DNA from: Monarcha castaneiventris obscurior
Lineage: Eukaryota > Chordata > Aves > Passeriformes > Monarchidae
Length of the DNA: 64,000 bases
Direction of reading: 5' to 3'
NCBI GenBank assembly: GCA_026261815.1
Contig: JAMPIT010000230.1
Location: 34,804,501-34,868,500 of the forward strand
This document shows positions 37,559 to 50,274 of this stretch, piece after piece. Every line of letters starts with the position of its first letter. The first letter of the stretch is position 1. The position numbers and the translations under genes were made by a program. A model generated the notes under the pieces. It was not told the DNA's origin and did no database searches. It worked only from the letters and a program-made list of their open reading frames with translations.

Positions 37559-40500
37559 AGTCCCAGCCCCTAAACCCCACATTAAAAAAAATCCCTAAGA
37601 GACCTGGAATGCATTGACTTTAAAACTTACTTGGTCCAGGGAGTGATCTGGGATAATCCAGTATAAGGACATTTGAACTGCACACAAGGCAAAAGCTTGC
37701 TAACAATGAAATGTAATAGACTGTGGAATGATCTCCGCAGGGAAATAGCAGTGCTTGATGCCTAAAACCAGACTAGATAAAGTAACAGGAAATACACTGT
37801 TGTGCACAACACCACAGTATAGTATGGCCAAGAAGTGACTCACTTTCTTTTCTCTCTGAAAATCTATATTTCTGTGATATTGTTGTGGTAACAAGCAGCT
37901 TTACAGCTCTTTTGATAATATCCATTAGGTAATGGAGCACCAATGACTATGTAGAAAATGGATTGGGAAGTTTTTTCCTATTTGATATCAGAATGGAAGG
38001 CTTTTGGCAGAAGGGAGCAGATTTTCATCCAAAATCATTTCACAAGCTGAGGAAGTTCTCAATAAACCACAGCCCATCATGATGTGCTAAAAGCCCACAA
38101 GGAGGGGGCTTCAATGCAGACCAAGTTTCAAAAGAACACTCAGCAGGAATAAGAGCCATGCACAGTCATTAGAGGTATAAGAAGTTATTGTCACTGACTA
38201 TTTTGTTCTGAGTACAGCAAAGTTCTCGACTGATTTCTAAGTATTTCTGTTCCTGGACATTACTGCTCATCTTCTTTCTGCTGAGAATGGAATATTTCTA
38301 TCTTCTTTTACCATTCTATAGAACTGAAACAATAGCATCAGCAAAACTGGATGCAATACAAAAGAAACAAACAAATTTCTTGCTTTGAAAACACAATGAA
38401 AAAACTTCATAAAAAAACATGAAAGGAAAATAATTTACAACAGAGAATGGCTGCAAGTGTCAATTTACTTTAAACCGAACAGTAAAAGGTGTTTCTTTGC
38501 AGGAACAAGAAAATTGCACTGGGACTAAAATAGTACCGCTTGGTTTAAGCCTGTTGTTAATGGCTAGAAGGGTAGCTACAAAGAAATGCCTGTGACAAAG
38601 GCACATTTGTTCTGTTGAGTGTTGCAGTTGTCTGTATGACAATGTGCTTTTCATATTAGTCCAAATAAATAGAAACCTATTTTCTAAGCAAATGGGAATT
38701 AGAACTGGGAAAAAGGGAGGCATTATCTGATCTTGATGCCATTGAGCTTTAGGAAAAATTAATTTTTCCTTTGTTGTGAATTCTTTTATCATGAGAATCT
38801 TTATCAAATGCAACACTGTGTTTGCGGCAATGTCCTGAGGCAATAGCAGAAAAAATTCACTCAGTGCCACAGCAAATGATCAGATTGTACAGGGGCAATC
38901 AATTCAAAGCACAAACAATAACATTTAAACAAATAATAATAAATGATCCAAAACAAAGTAACTCTTTAATTAAAAGGCAGCCTTCAGAGAGATGAAGGAC
39001 CTAGACAGGGAGAAAGGTTAAATCTTCATCAGGAAGGCTAGTGTGAGGAAAAGCAGTTCAAGAGAAAAAAATGCTTTCTGAGGAAAAGAGATTTTTTTTT
39101 TTATAAAATATGTGGAATCAGATTTTCAAACCTAAGTATCAAATAAAAGAAAATTGATGGGAAAGACTAATTTGGTAGACAGCTGCAAAGGATCTTTCAG
39201 CTCCTTTTTTTTGAAAGAGTGATGCAGAACTGGTTAACAGTGCAATCAAATCTGTCTTCTCCCTACTAGAGCTGTCCTTATTAGAAAAAAAAATCTATAA
39301 CTAAATAACAAGCCATGGACTTTTCAGCAGAGGTGACTGAGCCCAGATGATGTGACTATTCTGGCTGAAGATCCTGTTGCAGTCAGTTAGATACCACTCC
39401 TGCATGCACTAATATTTAATTTATTTAAGATCTGAAAGTAAGGTACTTATTACTTCAGATCAAATACATCTGAACATGGTATTCAACCGTTAAAAACAGA
39501 ATAACAGACTACGCAAAATAAAACACCTCACCTGAAAAACCAAATGATTAAACCCAAACATTAATCATCTAGGGAAAAGAATCTGGTAGAGTATTTCTTT
39601 TGAAAGCCTCAAGGATCTTCCTGAAAAGAAGTTTGAACTTCAATTGGTCTTCATCCTTTCAGAGTTTTAATAAGTAAAGGGTTGTCCTGTTGTTGAGGCC
39701 TGACTTATTGTAAAGAGGAGTCCATTTTAGCTAGGTTAACAAGTAAAGGGGTATTCAAAAGACTGATGAATGTTGGGGAAAATCCCAGTATTAGTGATGG
39801 TTAGTGGAAGTCATATACTTTTTAAAAGTAGAAAAAGAAGAAAGAAAAATGCAAAGCTTGTAGGGAAAGGTAATAAGTTGCATAAAAGCAGATGACCTGT
39901 TGGAAAAAAAAAAGGAAAAACATCCCACAACCAGATTCTTGGGCTTACCAGCACTTTTTTGAGTTTGAAGCACCAGACATTTCATATGGTCTCTCTTTAC
40001 TGCCTTTTCCAAGAAAATGGAGAGCATTCCCACAATTTGCTTTTTCTGTTGTATCAACACATCTGTCTTCAGAAGGACTTTTTTGGCAAAAACACATTGC
40101 TTGTTTTCCCCAAGAGGCCAAATTCAGTGAAATAGACATTAATTGTATTGATTCCTGTTCATTTTTCCACCCACTATTTGAATCAAAATTGTGAATCTTA
40201 CCAAGACCTAACAAACAAAAGCTTTATTGAAATTTCAAGTACATATTCCAAGTTTGAGAAATCCCACACAAAAGGCTGTGCACAAGTAACTTCCTTGTGT
40301 TTCTGGCAAGCAGTAAGGGATGGAAATGGCAATCTTCAGCCCATTAGATCTTGGAAAAATTATGATGAAATTTCACAGGATGAAGACATGGAACCTTGTT
40401 CAGTTTTTTCTCTGCTGTATTTAAAAAATTTAATGTAAGTGACGGAGATGTTTGAATTTATTTGATTTCATTTATGTCAAGTTTCATGCATTTTTGATGA

Positions 40501-43059
40501 TGGAACTATTAGACAACATGAACATGAGTTTCACAACAGCTGTTCAGGCACATCACTGAAAATACACACTTCAGATTCAAAGGGAAATCTCGGCTGCTTA
40601 GTCCTTTTCAAAATGATGGTATTTATTCAAGATACTCACTTCTGGGCTCTTTTTTCTAAAAGAAAGCATTCAGTCATACACATGTGTAACTTCACTTTCT
40701 CATATCGAGGCCAATCCTGAAATCCCTTTCAATTTTCATCCTGGCAGGAATTTTATTTTCAAAGGAACTAAAGGTAGAGTAAGGATTTCAGGAATCACCA
40801 CTATTCTCTATGTTCATTTCACTGACTTCAGTTTTAGGGGTATTATTTTTTTTCTTTTCCTGGCCCATCTCTCTTCAATCCAAACTCACAATGCTCACTA
40901 GTTTAATGTTCCAGTCTTCCAAAGAATACCATTTTTAGAACGGTTTAAGAAAAACATTGTTACAGTGTTCGATACCCCAGGGCATATAGCATTTTGCAGA
41001 AGAGAAAAACAAATTGCATTTTTTTTCTGACAGAACTAGAGAAGCTGAATTTTCAGCAGTTTGTGCCCACAGGCAAAGTGTACAATTGTCTTAAGTCCAG
41101 TCTTTGGAGCTGCAAGAAATCAATTACTTTTTTCCTGTGCTAGTATTGTGCTTAGATCTCTCTTCAGCACTGGTGCCAAACTTGAGCAGTTTTACTTCCT
41201 GTGAATAGAGCAATAATAGCTGTAATTATGTCGTTCTGAGCAATCTGAGAGCAAGTTCCCTCCCTGCCTCAGAGTACATGAATCGTAATTTGGATTGTAG
41301 ATTTTTCATTGTTTCCTGGTTCATAGCAAGTGAATGGATTTCAAGGTTTTGGAAGTTCACCGTCTTGTTTAGAACCACGGGTCAGTGCTTCTGCAGAAGA
41401 GATCGACTAGCAAGTTGCTTTTTAACAACAAGAAACCTCACACATCTTCATTGCCAGTGGTCTTGCTACTGCTTTTCATATTAATAGCTGTTAGCAAGAG
41501 AATAAAGCACTCCATCTTTTTTTTAGTGTACGTTTCATTGATTCCAGGCAAAATATTGTCAGTTCAATTTTCCTCACAAAGAAACAGGTAAAGACAATTA
41601 ACGAGCTTCCAGGCATGATGTACTGGGTAAAATCCAAGGCCAGGAAAAGAGCCATGAGCATTTCTACATCTCCTGCTAAATTTATTAAAATCCTCCATTA
41701 GAACACTCCCCCTCCCCCCAGTCTAACATTTCTGGTAAATTCTATTTAGAGCCTAAGAGATTAAGTTTAAGCATCATCTATAAAAAAACTCATTCTGTTG
41801 TCTCTTACAGTATCTGTTTTGGCACTGCAAGTTTTCCTTAGGGACAAAAAGAAAATCTTAGTGAAACATATCATTGTATTCAAACCACATTTTTGAAAAA
41901 AAAAAAAAGAAAATTACTTGAATATCACAAGTCTAGTACGAAAAAGTTTTTAAAAATCAGACTTTATTGCTCTAGCTATTTTTGATTTTGCCTGAGAACA
42001 CAACACGTGTCAGCAGACAACAGGAAAATGCAGTGCTGAGATACAGTCCAACAAGCGAACAAACCATTTTGTTACATTTTACTCTACTCTTACTACTCTC
42101 CAGATTTATGTCCCTATTACCAGAGCTGGGAAAATGGGAACATAGAAGCATTTTATGTCCAGCTCAGGGAGTGATTGACAAAGGTGTACGAAGGTACAGA
42201 CTTAGCTACTAGTTACCTCTATATTAACTTTTGTTCTAAATATATTATTAAAAGATGTTCCACCAATATGTATTGTTTTTGTATGAGGTCAGGGACTTTT
42301 GGTACTTTCTAATTACAATGGATTGAGCTTGATGAATAACTCATTTAATTTAAAGGCATCTCATTCAAGAAACAATCTGAAAGTAATCACCTTCATTAAG
42401 TCTGGAAGTTCTGTCCTAACTTTTCTTAATGTTTTCGGCTCTGGATATTCACCTTTGAGTAATCTGTACATACTGAGGGATGTACAATCAATTCATTGAT
42501 CTCTGAATTTAGAACTTACATCATAGCTGAGCTCTTGTGGTGCACACTACCTATGACAATTATGATCAAAGGATGAAATTAAATATGAGTGACTAGAGCA
42601 CGGAGAAATTTGCTCCTACAGCAAATGTGTCCCTTCAGATTAGGACATGTGACATGCAATAACCTGTTCAACTGCCTCGAAATCTTCACATTTCTATACT
42701 TTTCATTTTGAATTGTGCTGACCTGGTGACACTGCCCAATAGCATATCTGCATAGGACTGAGCAGAACTTATAGGCGCGCTTTTTGATTAAGGTATCTCG
42801 GAGTGAAAGATCCAGTGCAGAAGTGTTCATTGATGAGTAGAAAAGCCAAACATGCACTCATGCTGTCTTATTGTGTTTTAAATCTCACCTTCTTCAAACC
42901 CTAATTGTAAGACCCTTTCTTCTCTTATACTAAGATTACCTTCACTTGACTTTAAGTGTACATATATATCTACATGCACACAGAAGACCAAAGAAGGAAG
43001 AACGTAGTAGAATTTATTATTGAATAACCTTACAAGCAAAGTTTATTCATTTTTATTAA

Positions 43060-43260
43060 TCATATTCTGTCAGCTGGCATGTCTGAAGTCTTCTAATTAC
43101 CTTGCTGAATTAGCAGTCAAGTGGCATTATTTGTTCTTTGAATTTATGGGGTTCACTTTTATTTAAATGATTAATGATGCATATTAATCAACCACTGAAT
43201 TTCTGCAGAAAACTACCAGCTTGGGAAATAAAGCCAGAAATTAAATTAGCTCGTTTGAGG
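43060..43260. promoter_or_regulatory. Candidate regulatory element with homeodomain palindrome
   Basis: The core is a perfect 8-bp inverted repeat, TGATTAAT (43168-43175) and ATTAATCA (43183-43190), around a 7-bp spacer that yields ATGCAT across the centre. Additional TAATTA-like and AAATTAAATTAG sites flank it. Such arrangements resemble PBX/HOX or POU sites in developmental enhancers. It is an inference from motifs; no expression or conservation data can be seen here. Confidence 0.28.
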
Positions 43261-45177
43261 TGTGATTGAACTTTTTTCCCTGAAAGCAGGCACTTTACAG
43301 TTTCAGATAAATGAAAAACCCTTAATATCTTCGGTTTTAGTTTGTAATGTGAAAACCTTCAAAATAAATTCAGGCTCAGAGTCTTATGTCAACTTGTTCC
43401 AATGGTTATATAGGTGTTCCATATTATACCCGTATGCCAGTACATGCATGATGACGATCAGAACACAATTAAATTCATGCTTATTGATTTGCCTTTACAG
43501 GAAAGGCTGGGGCAATGAACTTGTGCCATATGCAAGAGTAGCAGTGTTCCCCTCTGCTGGAAGGAGACCCTCCCCATCCATGTGGGCTAAAGATTCACTC
43601 CCTTAAAAGGCTAAGTAAATCCCAAGTTTTTGCCTTCTCCCTTTCGCAGTCCTTTTCTCAGAGTGAGATTCCCCACTGCAGCAGACAACAGGAGCACATT
43701 TAGGTTGTAGGTATCAAAAGACACTGATGATGTCCAAGTTTCTACTTTCTGTGTTACAAGCATTCAAATCCACACACACACATTTCATCTCCATAGTTCA
43801 TTGCTTGTCCCTGTTTTTAGCTAGCTTTGACTGCCTGTAAATTAATTACCCGTAGTAACAGACTGTCAGAAACAGCAAAATAGCTTTGCTTGCCTATGTC
43901 AATGTCTTGAGTAGTCTCAGTGGCAACTGCTCCATCCCTAGCACAGATGGAGGAACTGAATAGACCATCCTTACCACAGGAGGCCAGGGCCAGGCTTCAT
44001 CAAGAGCAGCTGACATGAAACCCTCCTGTTCCTCTGGTAACAGCAGCCTGACTAGTATTTTTGGGTTTTTGGTATTTTCCATGAGTTCTCTTTTCACGTT
44101 TTTTTCCTTAACAGCCTCTGTTCAAGACTGTGTTCATTTAACAAAGTTCAAGTTTGTCTGTACCTAGCTGGATCTGAAAGCTGGATGATATCAATTTAGC
44201 TGATGTCACAAGGTTTCAGTTCTTAGAATCAGCTGGACAAGGAAATTGGCTTTCGTGTTCTCAGCGATGGGTTCAGCAAACCCAAAATCCAGCTGAGTTT
44301 GTTGAGGAGCATGTAGGGCTACCAGAGGGGCTTTGACATCAACAGCAGACAGAAACCAAGGAGAAAAGTGTGCTTGATTTATCTCACACTGTACTAAAGC
44401 TTTCAAAATTTGGAAAGGTCCATCTTCAAAAGGCTGGACCCATTTTCCTTCATTATAAAAGTTAAGGATGCCAACTTCTGACCCACATCTTCCTTGCTTA
44501 CATGAGGAACGGAATGACCCCATATGTAGTGACAAAATAAAGGATCCAAAAATAAAATAATAGAGAGGAATAAGTCCTGCTGTGGAATTAAACCTTTCCA
44601 TTGGTTTCAAAAGGCAAGCTGTCTTGAGGCAGGTTCAGCCTGGTGACACAGCTATCTTTCAGGATTTACTTTCAAAATTACTTTGCTGATTCAGCATATG
44701 GCTCTTGTCTCTCTGTAGAATAAGAAATAAATTCTCTATTAAACTTTTGAAATCTTGGCTTTTCTAGAAAGGGAAGCCTTTAAATGAGAAGTGCATCTTA
44801 ACTGTTTAGGGTAGTTAATGAATTAATACCATTTAGGTCCTCGTGTTCCAGTCAAATTCCAGCTTAGATAATTAATTTCTTCCTCTAACACTCTCAGTTC
44901 AACTGGTAAATATATTTTCCACTTTCCAATCTTCATTATGATATAATAACATTACTACATAATCTTATCGCAGTTGTTTGGTTTTAACACAGGAGGATTC
45001 AGCTTCAGGGGTGGAAATTAATAGCCATTCTGTGCAGTAAATATATCAGCTTAAAATTGCTCTGGGGCCAAAGCATACTCCACACTCGTGAGTTTCGCAA
45101 AGGTCTCCATGCACAAATGGCAGACATACCTTTTCAGACACTTTGTCTATCCTTAAACTTTCACATTTACTTGAACA

Positions 45178-45217
45178 GACACACAGACAAGTGTGCACGC
45201 TCACACACACACATACA
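45178..45217. repeat. Imperfect (CA)n repeat
   Basis: ACAC-rich patch with interruptions; the best uninterrupted part is about seven CA units at 45201-45216. Confidence 0.8.
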
Positions 45218-47826
45218 AATGCTATTCTCCCTTTAAGGTTGACTCTTATTTTCCCTTCTGTGTTTTTTTACAGTTTATATTTTCAAAATTGAATTTTTCT
45301 GATGGCTCACTGTGAAAAATAAACACAAAAGAGCTCTTTTATTTCCCCTTCATAGTTCGTGGAGGGAAATAATTTACTTTCTAAGAAATGGTCAAGATGT
45401 AGGTTTATGGCTTGTTCAGTGAAGATTGTCTACTCATATTTCAAAGCAGAACATGAAAATGAAGGCAACAGGGTTCTCTTATACTTTTAATAAACAAAGT
45501 TTAATAATTTTTACTGCATTTTCCTCTCACAACCAATTTTCTTCAAAGGAGGAGATTTTCTGTGTCATTTTTATGTTAACTATTCTGATTATTTCAATGA
45601 AAACCTATAGGACTTATCACTTCACTTGCAAAACTTCACTTGTAAAATTGTCATTCGAAACTTTGTCTCTAGCTAAGAAGCAGATATAAAAGTTGCCCAA
45701 AGAATGCTGACTCAAAACAGTGTCCTAGTTTACAGAGGGATGTGACTGCTTTTCCTATCACATCACAAGTCACTGAAACTGAAGAGTGTCAGTACGCCTC
45801 GGATTGTCTTTTTATTTATAAAATTCCTGGGTCAGCTTTACTTCCTCACTGATAATTTATCTGGGCATGCAGATGTTGATAACTGCCAAGCAGGTGACCA
45901 ACCATGGTGTAGCTGGCACAGCTGGGCTCTTTCCAAATAAACCTCAGGAGATCCTTCAGTGACGTATTTAGCAAAAAATACAGGAGCAATTCTCTTCACA
46001 CTTCCTCTGAGGCAACATGGTTTGTTTGGAAAGAAGCATTTTCTCTCCCTCTCGTTTGTAGCAGAGTGAGTCATGATTAACTCTGTTGCAATCAGTGACC
46101 CTGCTGCTCAGTATAGAAGGTTTGCTATTTTCCATTGTTGGTAAATTGACCAATTTGGATCTGGTTCTCTGATAGTTTTAAGCAGCCTTCACTTTGACCA
46201 GTTCTCAGGGTTGAATTTTAATTATCTTTAACCACAGATTTTGGATTTCAGAGTTCATCCATCATGTTATTTTTGTTGTTAAAAAAATTTTAAGTTAAAC
46301 TTAGGCAGATTCAGCTGTCATTATTTTCCCTTCAGAATTACTGAACAATCAATTGGAATTTTTTTTTTCCAAAATATAATTCAAATACTATGAAATTAAA
46401 ATTTTCCACAGGAATCTTACTAATAAATTTATGTATGGAAATTTTCTAAAAATATGTAGGCTTCAATGAAATTTTAATAGCTTAAATTTTTATTTGACAA
46501 ACTAAACTTAATTTTGATTTAGTTTGAATTTAATGTTTATCTACATAAACATTCCCTTCTGTGTTCCATCAAGCCCTCTTTCCTTCTTACAGTCAGCTTT
46601 TCCCTGACTACACCTTCCATGCAAAAATGTGGTTTCCCTTCTGGTTGAGGAGTTTGTTTATGGTGATTAGAGGGTATGGCTGAACCTGTAACAGTAAATT
46701 ACACAGGAAACACAGTGACATGAATGATCTTTAGCTGATTTAAAATGAAACTTTCCAACATTTTTCCAAATACTTCTCTTCCTGATCTTTGTGTCTGAGA
46801 AAACATTCAATAATGTGAAAAATAAATGTTTCATCACTCATTATTCCTTTTGGCAAAAATTGTAAATTGAAACTTTTGATTTGGTTTTGGATGCATTTCT
46901 GCATAAACCACACAGAGACAATGGAGAATTCTCCTAAGCTGCCCAAAAGGAATGTGCATTCCTCCTTGTTTCCCAGGCTAACAATCGTATCCTTGTTGGT
47001 TTAAAATGCTTAAATAATATATCAGTGTCTTTGTCTAGTACATTTGACTGCAAGAAGTGATGATTTTTTTTGGACAATGCAGCTGGATAACAAAAAAAGT
47101 GAGTTAAGTTTTCTGTGTACACATTAAATCTGAATTCTTCAATGACAAGTAGGTCAGTGAGTAAACTATCATGAATGTGTATGACCAGAAAAGGAAGCTC
47201 AGAAAATTTTAAATCACTGGAAAGTTGAGCTTGACAGATATATAGATGTTGATTACAAAGACAGATGCACTAGCCTCACTAAATATGAGTATGAAAAAAG
47301 AAAGACTTTATACTTGTTATAACAATAATGAATATAATGAATATACTGAAATTTGTGCTAAGAGATAAAAAATAATTTTAATGGGAAAGTAGGATTCATC
47401 TTTTGAAGAAGCAGGAGAACTACTGTCATTAGCAGCTTTGGCAGGCCTCAGAGTGAATTTATCTTTAAACTTTTTTATGATTAATTCACATGTGGTGCGG
47501 GAACCTGTGATTTCCCATTGAATTTGCTTATTATAAAGGAAAGACCTACCACATCTGTCTCAAAACCATTAATGAATGCTGAACAGGTTTATTCTACTAT
47601 TAATAAAAAATGTTCAAATGACAGTTTGGGTTATAAACTGTTCATGTTTTCCCTGCCTGCAGATAATTTTACTGCTAAATGGGGGAGGGAGAGCAAGATT
47701 TTTGCACGTAAAATGCAGTTGCCTAAATTAAAAACTATGCTCTTTATGTATTCTTTGTAATCAATGGAGACAAAGGCAATTTAAGTGCCCTGAATTGTAT
47801 TTTGGACAATCTTGACTGCACTTTTA

Positions 47827-47970
47827 TGTATGTGTACCTTGGTATATATACAATGCATTTATGATATAACTATACACACACAAAATATATTATTGTACAT
47901 ATAGGATGTGTATAAACACACATATAAATATTTAGGTATAAATATGTATATTATGCATGTATATACACGT
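47827..47970. repeat. Degenerate (TA)/(CA) alternating purine-pyrimidine tract
   Basis: Repeated TATA, TATG, CACA and GTATAT blocks alternate purine and pyrimidine over about 140 bp. It is a decayed dinucleotide repeat; alternating tracts can favour Z-DNA or cruciforms under supercoiling. Confidence 0.7.
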
Positions 47971-48344
47971 GGGCTTGGATAATTCCTACTTACATGTAGC
48001 GTGGAGATTTAATAACTTGGTCAGCTGATGTTACAGGTCCCAGGTAATTTTGTTGTTCTCACTGAGACGAACTTTAGTTAGGGACATTTTTAGGAGAACA
48101 TCTAGGAATAAGTCTTTGGTTTCTATCTAGCATGGCTCTGAGTCCAGACAAAAAGCTTTTGAAGCTTTCGTTTTCCTCGTACCTTGTGCCAGCAGAGGTG
48201 AATGTGAAATATGGAATGTTCTTGTGGTGAAATCTCAGAGAAGTACAAATCAAGCTCAAGGCAACCGCCAGTTCATCTGCTGATAGGACAGCCAGTATCT
48301 GGGTCATTCCTTACTGTCTAACTAGTTCTCAAAGGAACTTCAAC

Positions 48345-50270
48345 AAAGAAACTTCTCAAGCTCTCCATCGATCCATACCAGTTCCTCACTACCCTTCTTG
48401 CAGTGATGTTTTCTACTGTCTGGTTTTGTGCTTTATGTTACACTTTAAATCCATTATTTCTTGTTCTGTTCACAAGTGTTGTTGAAAACAGATGTTGCCT
48501 TCTCCTTTGTAGTAGCTCTTTACACACTTAAAAAATAAAATCACCATTCCATTCTTCATTCTTGACATGTTTCAAATAAATTAACGGAGTAATTTCTCTA
48601 GGTATCATCTTTTTTATATCAGAGCATTCTTATTGGTTTCTGGGGGTCTTGTCCCAACCAGTGAACATCTTTTTTGGGAGTGAATTCCCCAAAATTGCAT
48701 GCCCCTCTAACTGAAGCCTTCCCAAAGCAAAATTAAAACCTAAGATTTTGGGGTTTTTTTGTAGATAAACTTTTTTTTATAGGATCAATACCTTCTTTAT
48801 TCAGCTTGTGCTCTCTTCTAAATCTAGATGATTTTCAAAAATGATCTCTGACTGGTTGTTCCCATGTACTTTATTGTGCAACTGATTTTAATGTCACACT
48901 TCCTGATTGATTTTCAGACTATTTGTTGAGTATATCAAGAATTGTCCTTTGCCATTCTAACCTTGTCCTTCAATAGGCTTATTGTCCTGGTCTGATGTTG
49001 TTTTGAAATTTAAAAATTTAACAAGACCATTTTCTGTTACACCATGCATTTCATTAGTGAAAGTATTAGATAGAAGTGGATGCAGTTTGATTCTGCAGAG
49101 CCCTATCTGATCATTTTATTTTCATAGAGAATTGATGGATTACTTCTTGCATATGATTGTCTAACCTGTGTTGCACAAATTTCAGAGGCTTTGTTAAAGT
49201 TGTCCTGGCTTGTCAAGGTGGTATCAAAGCTCTACTGATGGCAACAAGCCCCAGGAAATCTCCTACTTGTTTCCCTTCAGCAAGATCTGATGAAGAAGAG
49301 AATTCTATTATTTGATATGATTATTATTGAAAAATCCATCCTAATTCTAATTTATCTATTTCTTATATTCCAAGTTTACAGCTAGTCACTCTCTGCTTCA
49401 GGTTTTTGCTGGGAAAAGAATTGAAATATGACTAATCTGAAATTCTCATGCTATTCTGCTTTCCATGCTAAAGGAAAATATGCCCTTTCTTTGTTTGCAA
49501 CTGCATTTGGATTTTGTGTTTGTTTGTTTGATTAGGCTTGTTTGTTTGTTTGTTTGTTTGAAGTTCATTCTTCCTCCAGCAGTTCTCATATTCCAGTGAT
49601 TCTACAAAGGGGAGCAGGGCTGGCTGGGGGGCATGCAGGAGCAGCACCAAGTCCTTTTTCCCAGTGAGAAGGGGTTTCACTAAGAGATTTGACAAACCCC
49701 TAACTCTCCCAACAATCTCTAAATTCGTCTTCCCTGTTCTTATTGAAGATCTTGCTCATTTTCCTCTCTTACCAGCTGCACTAATCCTCTAGTCATAACC
49801 TGATCTTTTTAGAGAAGATTGTCTCAAAAAAGACTGACATTTTGTACTTTTCAGTATCACCTGCAATTAGCTTTCCTGTTTCACAGAGGGAGTAGGCCAA
49901 CGCTAGCTTCAGACTTCTTACCTTAAACTATTAATGCACTTCTAAAACAGTCCTTGTTATTCCTGGCGTGGCTTGCTAAATGCCTCTGTTTCTGAATTTG
50001 GCCTTTTTTGATTTTGTCTCTACCAGCTTGTAATATTCCTTTACAATCCTCTCAACAATGTGATCTGATTTCTACTCTTTGCTCCCATCTCGTCCAGAGG
50101 TCAGTGAAGAATTTGCAGCTGAAACAAGATGAACACCTATTGTGTTTCTCAATATCTTCCTATGCTGTGACATGCGTTTATGTGATTAGCATGCCTTTTT
50201 AAGTACCAGCCTTCCTTAACAATTTTTTCCTTTTAGAATTGCTTTCCAGATCAAGAGCTCTGCACAGAAA
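48345..50270 (-). mobile_element. Old, long CR1 LINE copy (decayed ORF2)
   Basis: The plus strand carries, in the correct order over about 1.9 kb, many blocks of the antisense of a reptile/bird CR1 ORF2. At the 3' side: CCATTATTTCTTGTTCTGTTC and CCTTCTCCTTTGTAGTAGC (48455-48520). In the middle: a GTGCAACTGATT block, a TCATTAGTGAAAGTATTAGA block, and AGGTGGTATCAAAGCTCTAC (49217-49236). Further along: GAAAAATCCATCCTAATTC and GGAAAATATGCCCTTTC. At the 5' side: TTTGGCCTTTTTTGATTTTG (49998-50017), then AATTTTTTCCTTTTAGAATTGC (50221 onward). The 171-plus indels and substitutions leave no frame longer than about 75 codons, so the element is long dead. A TTTG array sits inside it, and the 3' terminal octamers and 5' end are missing. 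Spacing matches a CR1 subfamily better known to me from turtles and crocodilians, which would make this an old insertion. Family and limits come from memory, not alignment. Confidence 0.65.
49514..49560. repeat. (TTTG)n tetranucleotide repeat inside old CR1
   Basis: Two TTTG/GTTT runs are separated by GATTAGGC, with about ten units in total. The array lies within the decayed CR1 copy and must have grown after insertion. It explains the Asn-Lys-Gln-Thr frame on the minus strand. Confidence 0.92.
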
Positions 50271-50274
50271 TTAC

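Larger units (their letters stand above)
33620..48335. other. Unique AT-rich DNA, no recognised gene
   Basis: Nearly 15 kb without a recognised dispersed repeat or gene. It contains an octamer-bearing patch near 34650, a locally GC-rich patch at 35960-36130, and a homeobox-like palindrome at 43168-43190. Unassigned minus-strand frames lie at 43894-44610, and an alternating purine-pyrimidine zone lies near 47830-47970. Short (CA) runs are present at 43771-43783 and 45201-45216. Frames of up to 136 codons (38460-38870, minus) have no recognisable motif. Confidence 0.6.

Noticed and set aside
38460..38870. 136-codon minus-strand frame as a gene
   Set aside because: No domain, no splice-like limits and no conserved-looking composition; treated as chance.
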